A DNA stretch of 64,000 nt from Psychrobacillus sp044762745 (GCF_044762745.1 NZ_JBIWEX010000026.1:4487-68486); one strand, 5' to 3'; positions 24,633 to 33,967 are shown, counted from the first letter of the stretch. The notes: generated from the sequence alone by a model not told the origin. Numbers and translations: made by a program.

Positions 24633-26162
24633 ATGCAACTGGAGCAATTAGAAAAAAGTATTTATGATTTAATTACTGAAACCTCTACAAATCTACCAAA
24701 AGACGTACGACGCGCTATAAAAAAAGCAAAAGCAGCAGAAAATGCCGGTACAAGAGCAGCAATGAGCCTTGATACCATTACGAATAATATTCAAATGGCA
24801 GATGACAATGTTTCACCGATTTGCCAAGATACTGGATTACCAACATTCAAAATTAAAACACCAATTGGCGTAAACCAATTAGAAATTAAAGCAGCGATTA
24901 AACGTGCGATTGTAAGCGCTACAAAGGATGCAAAGCTTCGTCCTAACTCTGTAAATTCACTAACTGGAGTAAATAGTGGAGACAACCTTGGAGAAGGTGT
25001 CCCTGTTATCAAATTTGAACAATGGGAAGAAGATTATATTGAAATGAAGCTCATCTTAAAAGGTGGCGGCTGTGAAAACAAAAATATCCAATATAGCTTA
25101 CCGACTGAGTTAGAAGGGTTAGGTCGTGCGGGGCGAGATTTAGATGGAATTCGTAAATGTATTTTACATTCAGTTTATCAAGCGCAAGGACAAGGTTGTT
25201 CTGCAGGCTTTATCGGAGTTGGCATTGGTGGAGATCGTTCTTCTGGATACGATCTTGCAAAAGAACAGTTATTCCGTCATGTCGAAGATACGAATCCAAA
25301 CCCAGATCTTGCAAGTTTAGAAGCGTATATTGTAGAAAAAGCAAATACATTAGGTATCGGAACAATGGGATTCGGTGGAGAGGCAACTTTGCTAGGTTGT
25401 AAAATTGGTGTCATGCACCGTATTCCGGCAAGTTTCTATGTATCTGTTGCGTACAACTGTTGGGCATATCGTCGTATGGCGATTAATATCCATCCTACAA
25501 CAGGGGAAATTATCGAATGGCAATACCAAGACGGGGAAAAAATTGAATTTAAAGAAGAAACAACAGAAGAAGCACCTAAAAAAGTGGTGGAACTTCAAGC
25601 TCCTATTACAGAAGAACAAATCCGTTCACTTCAAGTTGGAGACGTTGTATCTATTACTGGTCGTATGTATACTGGCCGCGATGCAATTCACCATCATTTA
25701 ATGAGCAATGATGCACCAGTTGATTTAGATGGGCAAATTATTTATCACTGTGGTCCAGTTATGCAAAAAGATGAAGAAGGTAACTGGCATGTACGTGCGG
25801 CTGGTCCAACGACTTCTATTCGTGAAGAGCCATACCAAGGAGATATAATGAAAAAGTTCGGTATCCGTGCGGTTATTGGTAAAGGAGGTATGGGGCCGAA
25901 AACACTTGCTGCATTAGGAGAACATGGTGGGGTTTACTTGAACGCAATTGGTGGAGCAGCGCAATATTACGCTGACTGTATTAAAGATGTTGAAGGCGTC
26001 GATTTAATGGAATTCGGTATTCCAGAAGCAATGTGGCATTTGCGTGTTGAGAACTTCACTGCTGTTGTAACGATGGACTCACATGGAAACAGCCTCCATG
26101 CAGATGTAGATAAATCTTCGTTAGAAAAATTAGCGAACTATAAAGAGCGTGTTTATAATTAA
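24633..26162 (+). CDS. fumA: Fumarate hydratase class I (single-chain, Fe-S dependent)
   Basis: Interconverts fumarate and malate in the TCA cycle. 509 residues with alpha (N-terminal) and beta (C-terminal, from ~310: EEQIRSLQVGDVVSITGRMY) domains in one chain. Likely 4Fe-4S cysteines are in SPICQDTGLP, GGGCENKNIQYSLP and QGQGCSAGFIG. GIGGDRSSGYDLAKEQL and TGRDAIHHHL are family motifs. I start at the ATG 24633 behind AAAAGGAGCG; an upstream in-frame ATG (24594) would overlap the likely promoter. Many Bacilli use the class II FumC, so this oxygen-sensitive type is worth noting. Terminator-like hairpin at 26224. Confidence 0.92.
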   Translation: MQLEQLEKSIYDLITETSTNLPKDVRRAIKKAKAAENAGTRAAMSLDTITNNIQMADDNVSPICQDTGLPTFKIKTPIGVNQLEIKAAIKRAIVSATKDAKLRPNSVNSLTGVNSGDNLGEGVPVIKFEQWEEDYIEMKLILKGGGCENKNIQYSLPTELEGLGRAGRDLDGIRKCILHSVYQAQGQGCSAGFIGVGIGGDRSSGYDLAKEQLFRHVEDTNPNPDLASLEAYIVEKANTLGIGTMGFGGEATLLGCKIGVMHRIPASFYVSVAYNCWAYRRMAINIHPTTGEIIEWQYQDGEKIEFKEETTEEAPKKVVELQAPITEEQIRSLQVGDVVSITGRMYTGRDAIHHHLMSNDAPVDLDGQIIYHCGPVMQKDEEGNWHVRAAGPTTSIREEPYQGDIMKKFGIRAVIGKGGMGPKTLAALGEHGGVYLNAIGGAAQYYADCIKDVEGVDLMEFGIPEAMWHLRVENFTAVVTMDSHGNSLHADVDKSSLEKLANYKERVYN

Positions 26163-26171
26163 TCTAATTAA

Positions 26172-26200
26172 TTGACGTATGCCTCTCCGCAGTTTATAAT
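26172..26200 (+). promoter_or_regulatory. Sigma-A promoter of the P1B-4 ATPase gene
   Basis: TTGACG (26172-26177), 17-bp spacer, TATAAT (26195-26200). Near-consensus. Confidence 0.8.
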
Positions 26201-26208
26201 AATTATAA
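26194..26208 (+). promoter_or_regulatory. Perfect Per box (PerR operator)
   Basis: TTATAATAATTATAA is an exact 7-1-7 match to the Per box consensus TTATAATNATTATAA and covers the -10 element and start site. B. subtilis zosA/pfeT is a PerR-regulated gene, so the context agrees. Confidence 0.82.
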
Positions 26209-26223
26209 ATTAGTAATGAATAT

Positions 26224-26254
26224 AAAATGGATTTCTACCTAGAAATCCATTTTT
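26224..26254 (+). terminator. Intrinsic terminator located in the ATPase leader
   Basis: AAATGGATTTC / GAAATCCATTT with T5 following. It lies downstream of fumA but also downstream of the ATPase promoter, so it is inside the ATPase 5' leader. Confidence 0.75.
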
Positions 26255-26306
26255 GCTATTTTATAGCTGGAATAAGAGTGAAAATCATTATCAAGGAGGG
26301 TGTTAT

Positions 26307-28205
26307 ATGTCAACAGTTCAAGAGGTTTTTCCAAGGAAATCTTTTATTCAAACAATACTGCCACATGCTGAGTTGGTAGCTGCACTGTTTTCGGGAATAC
26401 TTATTTTAATTGCCTGGTTAGTTGGAAATGAAACATCTATCTTCTTTTATGTATTGGCATTTATTATTGGTGGATTTGCCAAGGCAAAAGAAGGTATTGA
26501 AGCAACGATAGAAGATAGAGAACTAAACGTCGAAATGTTGATGATTTTAGCTGCTATTGGTTCCGCCATCATTGGATACTGGACCGAGGGTGCTATTTTA
26601 ATATTCATTTTCGCCCTTAGTGGAGCTTTAGAAACTTATACGATGAATAAAAGCAATAAAGAAATCTCCTCGTTAATGGAGCTTCAACCAGAAGAAGCTT
26701 TGATATTAAACAGTGACGGCACGACGACTCGCGTTTCTATTAGTGAGCTTAAATTAGGAGATCAACTAGTCGTAAAACCCGGAGAACGAGTTCCTGCTGA
26801 CGGAATAGTTGTGAGTGGAGCAACATCCATTGACGAGGCGGCAATTAGTGGCGAATCGATTCCTGTATCAAAGCAAGCAAACGATGAATTATTTGCCGGT
26901 ACTGTTAATATGAGTGGCGCCATTACAATGGAAATGACTAAAGAAAACGCGGATACGCTCTTTCAAAGAATTATTCAATTAGTTCAGTCTGCACAGGATG
27001 AGAAATCTCCTGCACAGCAATTTATCGAAAAGTTCGAAGGTACGTACGTTAAAGTTGTACTTATAGTTGTAGGTTTAATGCTCTTTCTTCCTCATTTTTT
27101 GTTGGAGTGGGATTGGAACACTACTTTCTATCGTGCAATGGTTTTATTAGTAGTGGCATCGCCTTGTGCACTTGTTGCATCTATTATGCCAGCAACACTT
27201 GCGGCTATTTCAAATGGAGCAAAAAGTGGTATTTTGTTTAAAGGTGGAGTTCACGTAGAAAATGTTAGCGAGATGAAAGCTATTGCACTTGATAAAACAG
27301 GTACTTTAACACAAGGAAAACCAGTCGTAACCGATTTCTTTGTGCGAGAAGATTTAGATTTTCACGCTACACTGACTACCTTAGCAACGATAGAAGCACA
27401 GTCGAATCATCCTTTAGCGCAAGCTATCACTGCCTATGCAAAATCGAACGGAATTGGCCAGCTCCCTCATCTTCCTATTGAAGATAAACCAGGATTTGGC
27501 TTGCAAGCAACCTTAAATGGCCAAACGATTATCGTCGGTAAACCTGACTTTGTAAATAAACAAGACGCACTTGCATTCCATCATGGCATTGCAGAAACAT
27601 TAGCAGGAGAAGGAAAAACGGTTATCTTTATGCGCGATGAAAAAGGAATTGCCGCAGCGGCCGCATTAAAAGATACCGTCCGCGAGGAAGCAAAAAAAGC
27701 GATAAAACTTCTCCATTCATTGGGTATTAAAACTGTTATGCTCACAGGAGATAACGAAACAACTGCAAGCGTAATTGCGAAAGAAGCTGGTATCGATCAG
27801 TATTTTGCAGAATGTCTCCCCGAAACAAAGGTAGAACATATGAAGACATTATTGAAAGAGTATAAATTTGTAGGAATGGTTGGAGACGGCATTAATGATG
27901 CCCCTGCTCTTGCAACGGCAACTACAGGCTTTGCAATGGGAGAAGGAACAGATGTAGCGCTTGAAACAGCCGATGTTGTTCTCATGAAAAACGATTTATC
28001 GAAAATTGCATATGCGGTGAAAATGTCTCGAAAAATGCAACGCATCGTTAAACAAAATATTGTATTTTCTATTTCCGTAATAGCGGTTTTAATCATTTCT
28101 AATTTCTTGCAAGCAGTAGATTTACCTTTAGGAGTTATTGGACACGAAGGAAGCACAATTTTAGTAATTTTAAATGGTTTAAGAATGTTAAATCGCAATG
28201 GTTAA
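26307..28205 (+). CDS. pfeT: P1B-4 type heavy-metal ATPase (PfeT/ZosA-like)
   Basis: 632-residue metal-transporting P-type ATPase of the plasma membrane. It lacks an N-terminal metal-binding domain, starting directly with membrane helices. Actuator loop ISGES; the metal-site motif in the sixth helix is SPCALVAS; phosphorylation site DKTGTLTQG; HP motif SNHPLAQA; hinge MVGDGINDAPAL; last helix HEGSTILVILNGLRML. SPC plus HEGS/HEGG marks subgroup P1B-4 (Fe2+/Co2+/Zn2+). The B. subtilis homologue (YkvW) was called ZosA and later PfeT, an Fe(II) exporter under PerR. The Per box here supports the same role. Start ATG 26307 with AAGGAGGGTG. Confidence 0.88.
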   Translation: MSTVQEVFPRKSFIQTILPHAELVAALFSGILILIAWLVGNETSIFFYVLAFIIGGFAKAKEGIEATIEDRELNVEMLMILAAIGSAIIGYWTEGAILIFIFALSGALETYTMNKSNKEISSLMELQPEEALILNSDGTTTRVSISELKLGDQLVVKPGERVPADGIVVSGATSIDEAAISGESIPVSKQANDELFAGTVNMSGAITMEMTKENADTLFQRIIQLVQSAQDEKSPAQQFIEKFEGTYVKVVLIVVGLMLFLPHFLLEWDWNTTFYRAMVLLVVASPCALVASIMPATLAAISNGAKSGILFKGGVHVENVSEMKAIALDKTGTLTQGKPVVTDFFVREDLDFHATLTTLATIEAQSNHPLAQAITAYAKSNGIGQLPHLPIEDKPGFGLQATLNGQTIIVGKPDFVNKQDALAFHHGIAETLAGEGKTVIFMRDEKGIAAAAALKDTVREEAKKAIKLLHSLGIKTVMLTGDNETTASVIAKEAGIDQYFAECLPETKVEHMKTLLKEYKFVGMVGDGINDAPALATATTGFAMGEGTDVALETADVVLMKNDLSKIAYAVKMSRKMQRIVKQNIVFSISVIAVLIISNFLQAVDLPLGVIGHEGSTILVILNGLRMLNRNG

Positions 28206-28209
28206 AGTT

Positions 28210-28242
28210 AAAAGCAGAAGGATTATTTTCCTTCTGCTTTTT
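28210..28242. terminator. Bidirectional terminator between pfeT and the brkB-type gene
   Basis: AAAAGCAGAAGGA / TCCTTCTGCTTTT; overlaps the final codons of the minus-strand gene. Confidence 0.9.
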
Positions 28243-29188
28243 CTATTGCTATTTTACGTTCCTGCGTAACTGCATTTATTTGACCACCTATTAATAGTAC
28301 GATACCTGAGATGTATAACCATAACATAAGTACGATTATCCCTCCTATACTCCCATAAGTGGAAGAATAGTTTCCGAAATTACTAACATAGTAAGAAAAA
28401 CCTAGAGATACGATAATCCAACCTACTGTTCCAAATGCTGCTCCTGGTAATGCGCTACGTAAAAATAGTTTTTGATTTGGTACAATCCAATATAATGCAG
28501 TTAATACAATTAGCATAATAAGAGGAGTAATCGTCCATCTTAAATTATTCCATAGTTTAATAAATCCTTCTTCAAATCCAAAATAAGAAAATAAGATGGA
28601 GCCAATCTGTTGTCCAAATACAGGTAAAATAAGTGCTATTACAAACAAAATAATCATAAGTAATGTGAAGATAACCGACATTCCCCGTACGATAAAAAAT
28701 GGACGAGTTTCATCGAGGTTATACGACCTATTTAATGATTTGACAATTGCATTCATACCATTGGAAGCTGACCAAATAGTACCGATAATCCCGAAAGATA
28801 GCAACCCACCGTTTCGAGTTATTAAAATGTCTGAAATAGTTCCTTCGATAAGAATATATACATCATCTGGCGCATAATTTTCTAGAAAGCGGAATACTTG
28901 TGCTTCATCGAAATTTAAATAAGGTAATAATGTAACAATAAAAATAAGTAAAGGGAATAATGATAGTAAAAAAAAGTACGCAAGTTGAGCAGCAAGTCCT
29001 GCTATATCCGTTTTTTGAATATGTAAGATTAAATGTTTAAAGTAACCTTGCCATGTCGTTAAATCTTGGTGCTTTTCAATCTTTTTCTCTTTCTTTTTAA
29101 TATGAAGAAACTTTAACTTACTAAACCAATTAGTGGAGGATGAAGCATGCTTTTCTGTTATATGTTCTTGTTTCTGTTTATGATTCAC
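28223..29188 (-). CDS. YihY/BrkB family inner-membrane protein
   Basis: 321 residues. A basic cytoplasmic N-terminal region (~60 residues) precedes six membrane helices with the family motifs AGLAAQLAYFFLLSLFPLLI, WSASNGMNAIVKSLNRSYN and GSIGGIIVLMLWLYISGIVLLIGGQINAV. Once annotated as ribonuclease BN by mistake; true function unknown (the B. subtilis homologue is YfkH). Start is a GTG at 29188 with AAAGGAGAGG upstream. It follows a YtxH-like gene by 22 bases and is probably cotranscribed. Confidence 0.87.
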   Translation of the reverse strand: MNHKQKQEHITEKHASSSTNWFSKLKFLHIKKKEKKIEKHQDLTTWQGYFKHLILHIQKTDIAGLAAQLAYFFLLSLFPLLIFIVTLLPYLNFDEAQVFRFLENYAPDDVYILIEGTISDILITRNGGLLSFGIIGTIWSASNGMNAIVKSLNRSYNLDETRPFFIVRGMSVIFTLLMIILFVIALILPVFGQQIGSILFSYFGFEEGFIKLWNNLRWTITPLIMLIVLTALYWIVPNQKLFLRSALPGAAFGTVGWIIVSLGFSYYVSNFGNYSSTYGSIGGIIVLMLWLYISGIVLLIGGQINAVTQERKIAIEKAEGK

Positions 29189-29210
29189 TTCATCCTCTCC
29201 TTTATGTTCA

Positions 29211-29585
29211 TTATTGTTTGACTATATGCTCATCTGATTCCGGAACGACAATTGATTTGTATTCCTCTTTGGATTGTGCAAATGCTTCTTTCGTATCATT
29301 TACAAGCGATTTGACTTGAGGAGTGATTTCTTTTACTTCATTTACTTTTTGCGATATGTAAGTCGCATCAGAATTAATCTGCTCATAAAATGATTTCCAT
29401 TTCGTAAATTGATCTTCAATAGTCGTTTTTAATTCTTGTCTATTTGTACTGTAATATTTTATTTGACGTCCAATACTTTTCGATTTTTGAACAACTGCAT
29501 TTCTTGTGTTATTATCTAACATGGTTAATGCACCACCAATTAGAGCACCACATACTACACCTTTAACAAATTTACTTTCACCCAT
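29211..29585 (-). CDS. YtxH-domain-like protein
   Basis: 124 residues. A Gly-rich hydrophobic N-terminus (FVKGVVCGALIGGALTMLD) is followed by a long charged amphipathic helix region (KWKSFYEQINS, VKSLVNDTKEAF), the pattern of YtxH-type general-stress proteins. Exact role unknown. SD GGAGG precedes the ATG. Upstream gene of the BrkB-type gene. Confidence 0.72.
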   Translation of the reverse strand: MGESKFVKGVVCGALIGGALTMLDNNTRNAVVQKSKSIGRQIKYYSTNRQELKTTIEDQFTKWKSFYEQINSDATYISQKVNEVKEITPQVKSLVNDTKEAFAQSKEEYKSIVVPESDEHIVKQ

Positions 29586-29808
29586 CTAATAACCTCCGTG
29601 TATATCTTTATAAATTAATTATACCCCCGACTTAGAGGAATAAAACAAAGTATTTTTTATTTAGATTTTAAAATTATCTTGACTACGCATCTGGATTTAT
29701 TGAATATTATTAATAAGGAGAAAACGCTACGAAGCATATTTAGTATTTGACAATAGATACGCTGCGTGAAATGATTAGATTCTAATGTATGAAAGGTAGG
29801 TACTAAGA

Positions 29809-30030
29809 ATGAATTTATCAGAACCATCTGTTGAAAATGTTACGTTTATGATTGAGACAATAAAAGAAAAACTTCGCATGGTAAACGTAGATGCAATGAA
29901 ATCAGAAGATTTTAATGCATCCCAATATGAAGATTTGGTCTATTTGTATGAAATGGTGAAAAAGAGAGATTCCTTTAGTCCGAGTGAAATGCAAGCAATT
30001 GCGTCTGAACTAGGAAGTTTACGAAAATAA
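29809..30030 (+). CDS. yfkK: DUF1128 (UPF0435) protein, YfkK type
   Basis: 73-residue helical soluble protein, ending SFSPSEMQAIASELGSLRK, with VENVTFMIETIKEKL near the N-terminus, as in the YfkK family. No known activity. SD GAAAGGTAGG. It carries its own terminator and is next to the yfkH-like gene as in B. subtilis. Confidence 0.88.
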   Translation: MNLSEPSVENVTFMIETIKEKLRMVNVDAMKSEDFNASQYEDLVYLYEMVKKRDSFSPSEMQAIASELGSLRK

Positions 30031-30069
30031 AAAATCCTTCCCAATATAACGTTGGGAAGGATTCTTTTT
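30031..30069 (+). terminator. Intrinsic terminator after yfkK
   Basis: AATCCTTCCCAA / TTGGGAAGGATT, then CTTTTT. Confidence 0.88.
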
Positions 30070-30106
30070 ATTTGTAACCGGATAGGATTTTTTTACGACC
30101 AGTCAA

Positions 30107-31015
30107 TTATTTATTCAATTCAACCGCAATTTGAGCTCCAACTTTTGCATTGTTATACACAAGCTCAATGTTAGATTCTAATGATTTACCTTCTGTTAAC
30201 TCTTTTACTTTTCCAAGTAAGAAAGGTGTCACGTCTTTTCCTTTAATGCCATTTTCATCTGCTTCTTTTAAAGCTGTATGAATGATGTCATTGATATAAG
30301 CTTCGTCTAAAGAAAACTCTGTTGGAATTGGGTTTGCAATAATTGCTCCCCCGTTTAATCCTAGTTCCCATTTCACTTTAAGCATATCAGCCACTTCTTT
30401 AGGCTCGTCTAAACGGAAGTTAGCAGCAAATGGGCTTGTTGCTGTATAGAACGCAGGGAATGCATCAGTTCCATAACCAACTACTGGCACGCCTTTTGTT
30501 TCTAAATATTCTAAAGTTAAACCGATATCCAAGATAGATTTTGCACCAGCACATACAACTGCTACATTTGTAGAAGCTAGTTCTTCTAGATCAGCTGAAA
30601 TATCCATAGTTGTTTCAGCACCTCTATGCACGCCACCAATACCGCCAGTTACGAACATTTTAATACCTGCAAGTTCTGCACAAATCATCGTTGTTGCTAC
30701 TGTTGTAGCGCCAATTTCTTTAGAAGCAACTACATATGCAAGGTCTCTTCTAGATGTTTTTCTTACATTTTTGCTTGTAGCAAGCGTTTCAAGATCTTCA
30801 TTTGAAAGACCGATTTTAATCTCGCCATCCATGATCGCAATTGTTGCTGGAACCGCTCCGTTATCACGAATAATTTGTTCTACTTTTTTAGCCATTTCTA
30901 CGTTTTGTGGATACGGCATACCATGTGAAATGATTGTTGATTCTAAAGCTACGATTGGTTGTCCTGCTGCCATTCCTTGTTCTACTTCTTGTGAGTATGT
31001 TAAATATTGTTTCAT
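30107..31015 (-). CDS. psuG: Pseudouridine-5'-phosphate glycosidase
   Basis: Reversibly cleaves pseudouridine 5'-phosphate to uracil and ribose 5-phosphate. 302 residues, normal length. Family blocks: PIVALESTIISHGMPYPQNV, KTSRRDLAYVVA, TTVATTMICAELAGI, FVTGGIGGVHRG, DISADLEELA, PVVGYGTDAFPAFY and NPIPTEFSLD. The start ATG overlaps the end of psuK by four bases, so translation is coupled. Together the two degrade pseudouridine released from RNA. Confidence 0.94.
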   Translation of the reverse strand: MKQYLTYSQEVEQGMAAGQPIVALESTIISHGMPYPQNVEMAKKVEQIIRDNGAVPATIAIMDGEIKIGLSNEDLETLATSKNVRKTSRRDLAYVVASKEIGATTVATTMICAELAGIKMFVTGGIGGVHRGAETTMDISADLEELASTNVAVVCAGAKSILDIGLTLEYLETKGVPVVGYGTDAFPAFYTATSPFAANFRLDEPKEVADMLKVKWELGLNGGAIIANPIPTEFSLDEAYINDIIHTALKEADENGIKGKDVTPFLLGKVKELTEGKSLESNIELVYNNAKVGAQIAVELNK

Positions 31016-32112
31016 AATTTATATTCCTCCAATTCATTATTCAAACCAATTTTTGATAGTTCTGTCCGAACCGTCTCAGGGGACTGCAATGTTTTATTCG
31101 CATTAATCATTCCCGTTTGTACTGCTTCACTTATTTCGACGCCTTCTAGCCAAGCATGTAATGTTCCCGATACAAATGCGTCTCCTGCTCCAGTTACATC
31201 TACTATGTTGTCTGCCTGTATGGCTGGTGCTATCGTTGTTTCTATCTGTTGACCTGCGTATACGACACCTTTACTACCACCAGTTACAATTACTTGTTTT
31301 ATTCCTTTTGCTACAAATAAATCTGCAGCTTTTTTCCAAGATGAATCGTCTTCTATTGTCATTTGAAAATATGTTTCCGCTTCATCTTTGTTCGTTATCA
31401 ACCACTCAATTCCTTCTAAAGAATCTGGCATTCTGTTCATCTTTGGAGAAGATACCGGAATAATCGCGAGTGGCACTTTATGCCCAACTGAAATAGTTTG
31501 TACATATTCAATGACGTCTTTTGGACAATTCATATCAATGATTAGCAGTTGAGCATTTGTTAAATGTGTTTCTTGTTTCTTTAAATATTCTACCGAAAAT
31601 TGTTCATAAATATCCATGTTTGCTAATGCAAATAACATTTCTCCATTCGTGTCTAATATAGCGGAGTATGTTCCTGTCTGATAATTCGATAATTTTTCAA
31701 CCGAAAATAAATTCATCCATGGACTGGAAGCTTTTTCAATAGACTCATATTCCATATCATTCCCGACTACCGTAAGCATCCGCACAGTATGACCTAATCT
31801 TCCTAAGTTTTCTGCAATATTCCTTGCTACGCCTCCAATGCTTTGTAAGCTTGTCGTGGGATTGGATGTGCCCATTTGTAAGTTGCTTTTTACTATATAC
31901 TTTCGATCGACATTGGCGCCACCGATACAAATAATCTCTTTGTTTTCAGGTAAAATATACGCTCTTCCAGTTATCTTGCCGACTTTAATAAGCCCCGAAA
32001 TAATATTAGCAACGGCCGGTCTAGACATTTGTAATTCATTTGCAATCTCTTGTTGAGAAGCGTAAGGATTCTTGCTAAGATAGCTCAAAATTTTAACTTC
32101 TTTCGATTCCAC
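31012..32112 (-). CDS. psuK: Pseudouridine kinase with N-terminal winged helix (PfkB family)
   Basis: 366 residues. Residues 1-~55 form a MarR/Lrp-like winged helix (KNPYASQQEIANELQMSRPAV). The remainder is a ribokinase-type PfkB domain starting IICIGGANVDRKY and carrying the ATP/catalytic motif VDVTGAGDAFVSG. It phosphorylates pseudouridine to feed PsuG. The HTH suggests it also acts as a regulator, as proposed for HTH-fused PfkB kinases. First gene of the psuK-psuG operon; SD GGAGGAAAA. Confidence 0.9.
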   Translation of the reverse strand: MESKEVKILSYLSKNPYASQQEIANELQMSRPAVANIISGLIKVGKITGRAYILPENKEIICIGGANVDRKYIVKSNLQMGTSNPTTSLQSIGGVARNIAENLGRLGHTVRMLTVVGNDMEYESIEKASSPWMNLFSVEKLSNYQTGTYSAILDTNGEMLFALANMDIYEQFSVEYLKKQETHLTNAQLLIIDMNCPKDVIEYVQTISVGHKVPLAIIPVSSPKMNRMPDSLEGIEWLITNKDEAETYFQMTIEDDSSWKKAADLFVAKGIKQVIVTGGSKGVVYAGQQIETTIAPAIQADNIVDVTGAGDAFVSGTLHAWLEGVEISEAVQTGMINANKTLQSPETVRTELSKIGLNNELEEYKL

Positions 32113-32178
32113 TTATTTTCCTCCTTCCTCATCAGAATGAACTTTTGTTTCTATTATAAACTTTTGTTAGAAAAAGTC

Positions 32179-32213
32179 AAAAAAAAAACCTGACAACAAA
32201 ATTTGTTGTCAGT
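32179..32213 (-). terminator. Intrinsic terminator of motAB
   Basis: CTGACAACAAA / TTTGTTGTCAG followed by T10 on the minus strand. Confidence 0.92.
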
Positions 32214-32221
32214 TAGTAGTA

Positions 32222-32989
32222 TTACTGTGGAGAGTCATTTAATGTACCATCTTCTAACACACGTGGTTGGATAAGTACTTCTACTCTTCTATTTTGTGCA
32301 CGACCTTCCCGAGTGTCGTTAGAGGCTACAGGTTTGAACTCTCCATAACCTTTCGCACTAAAATAAAGAGGGTCAATCGTATTGTTATTTACTAAAATTT
32401 TTAAAAAGTTAACAGAACGCATAACGCTTAGTTCCCAGTTAGATGAAAACTTATTACTTGATATAGGAATATCATCTGTATGTCCAGTTATAACAACATT
32501 TCTAGGAGGGTCAAATACGAGAAGTTCCGCTATATCTTGTGCTATTTGTCGATACTCTGGCTTCACTTCTGCTTGTCCCATCTCAAATAATATACTATCC
32601 CGGATTGTAACGAGCAATCCTTCATTCGTTAATTGAGTAGCAAATTGTTTTTCTAACGCATTTACTGCAATATATTCATCTACACTATTTTGAATTTCCG
32701 CCAATGCTTGCTGGTCTTCTATATATGCAGAAGTTTCGTCTGATTCATTTGTCTTATTCGGTGTCACTGGTACATCTAAAGGAGATGGATTTTCCATTAG
32801 ACCTACCCCACCATCAAAAATTTGGGTAAATACTTGAGACATCTGTTCAAGCTTCTTTTGATCAACAGTGCTCATAGAAAAAAGCACGATGAAAAGCGCC
32901 AATAATAACGTGAGAATGTCTGCATACGGAATAAGCCAAGATTCATCCACATGATCTTCCTCTTTTGTTCTTTTACGCTTCTTTGCCAA
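32222..32989 (-). CDS. motB: Flagellar motor stator protein MotB
   Basis: Stator subunit anchoring MotA to peptidoglycan. One transmembrane helix with the proton-path Asp in SWLIPYADILTLLLALFIVL. The plug/linker is at ~60-110. The OmpA-like domain has ITGHTDDIPIS, ELSVMRSVNFLKIL, SAKGYGEFKPVASNDTREGR and AQNRRVEVLI. I prefer a TTG start at 32989 because GGGGAGG lies six bases upstream, whereas the ATG at 32995 abuts the Shine-Dalgarno itself. It overlaps the end of motA. Confidence 0.93.
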   Translation of the reverse strand: MAKKRKRTKEEDHVDESWLIPYADILTLLLALFIVLFSMSTVDQKKLEQMSQVFTQIFDGGVGLMENPSPLDVPVTPNKTNESDETSAYIEDQQALAEIQNSVDEYIAVNALEKQFATQLTNEGLLVTIRDSILFEMGQAEVKPEYRQIAQDIAELLVFDPPRNVVITGHTDDIPISSNKFSSNWELSVMRSVNFLKILVNNNTIDPLYFSAKGYGEFKPVASNDTREGRAQNRRVEVLIQPRVLEDGTLNDSPQ

Positions 32990-33776
32990 GGCCATCCTCC
33001 CCGCTTTCGCCTAAAATTTTCTTGCGGTCCGACATCGACAAATAAGAAGCTAATTTCTGTTCAATAACACGTGGAGAATCTCCTTCCAATACTGAAAGAA
33101 TTCCTTCTAGCATCATCGTTTTTTGGCGAACTTCTTGTTTGGACTTCCGCTTTAATTTATTTGCAAATGGATGCCAAATTACATAACCTGTGAAAATTCC
33201 CAACAGCGTAGCTACGAATGCCGCTGAAATGGCATGACCTAGTTTATCAATATCACTCATATCTTTTAAAGCAGCGATTAGCCCAATAACTGCTCCAAGC
33301 ACTCCAAGTGTCGGTGCATATGTACCCGCTTGTGAGAAGATAGCAGACCCTCCTGCATGGCGATCCTCTAAAGCATCAATTTCTTCAGTTAGTACATCTC
33401 GGATATAATCCGCATTTTGACCATCAATGGCCAATGTTAATCCATTCTTTAGAAAAGCATCCGTTACATCATTAGATTTACTTTCTAAAGCAAGTAAACC
33501 CTCTCTACGGGCTAAATCAGCCCAGCTAGAGAACATCTTTATTATTTCTGCATCTGATTCTAGTTTATTATCCCTAAAGAGTACTCCAAAAAGTTTAGGA
33601 ACTCGTTTTAACTCACTCATCGGAAATGCAATAACAACAGCGGCTACAGTTCCAAAAATAATAATGAAAATAGCAGCTGGATTTAATAGTGCGTCCGGTG
33701 TAACTCCTTTAAAAAACATCCCTACTAATAAGGAAACTATAGCAATAATAAGACCAACAACCGTAGATATATCCAA
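32973..33776 (-). CDS. motA: Flagellar motor stator protein MotA
   Basis: Four-helix stator subunit. Two N-terminal helices (VVGLIIAIVSLLVGMFF, IFIIIFGTVAAVVIAF), a cytoplasmic loop with the rotor-contact charges (WADLARREGLLALE), then GTYAPTLGVLGAVIGLIAAL and the last helix. I place the start at a TTG (33776, LDISTVVGL) since GTGGAGGTTACGAA precedes it; the upstream ATG at 33791 is inside that ribosome site. A sigma-D-like promoter lies about 35 bases upstream. Confidence 0.93.
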   Translation of the reverse strand: MDISTVVGLIIAIVSLLVGMFFKGVTPDALLNPAAIFIIIFGTVAAVVIAFPMSELKRVPKLFGVLFRDNKLESDAEIIKMFSSWADLARREGLLALESKSNDVTDAFLKNGLTLAIDGQNADYIRDVLTEEIDALEDRHAGGSAIFSQAGTYAPTLGVLGAVIGLIAALKDMSDIDKLGHAISAAFVATLLGIFTGYVIWHPFANKLKRKSKQEVRQKTMMLEGILSVLEGDSPRVIEQKLASYLSMSDRKKILGESGEDGLGKEA

Positions 33777-33809
33777 ATTCGTAACCTCCACATTCTATTT
33801 CTGTACTTT

Positions 33810-33835
33810 ATTTCGGCAGTATTAATTAAATTTGA
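33810..33835 (-). promoter_or_regulatory. Candidate sigma-D promoter of motAB
   Basis: Minus strand TCAA, 14-bp spacer, GCCGAAAT. The -10 matches 7 of 8 positions of GCCGATAT and the -35 matches 3 of 4 of TAAA. B. subtilis motAB uses sigma-D. Confidence 0.55.
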
Positions 33836-33967
33836 ATATAAAAATTTCCATTCAATAAGATAAATCAGTAATATTGAACAAATTTCTACTTTTTTATGCC
33901 AATGAATATTGTCATATCATTCGAAAAACTGATAATATGAAAGTAAGTATAGAAAGGGAGTATGAAT

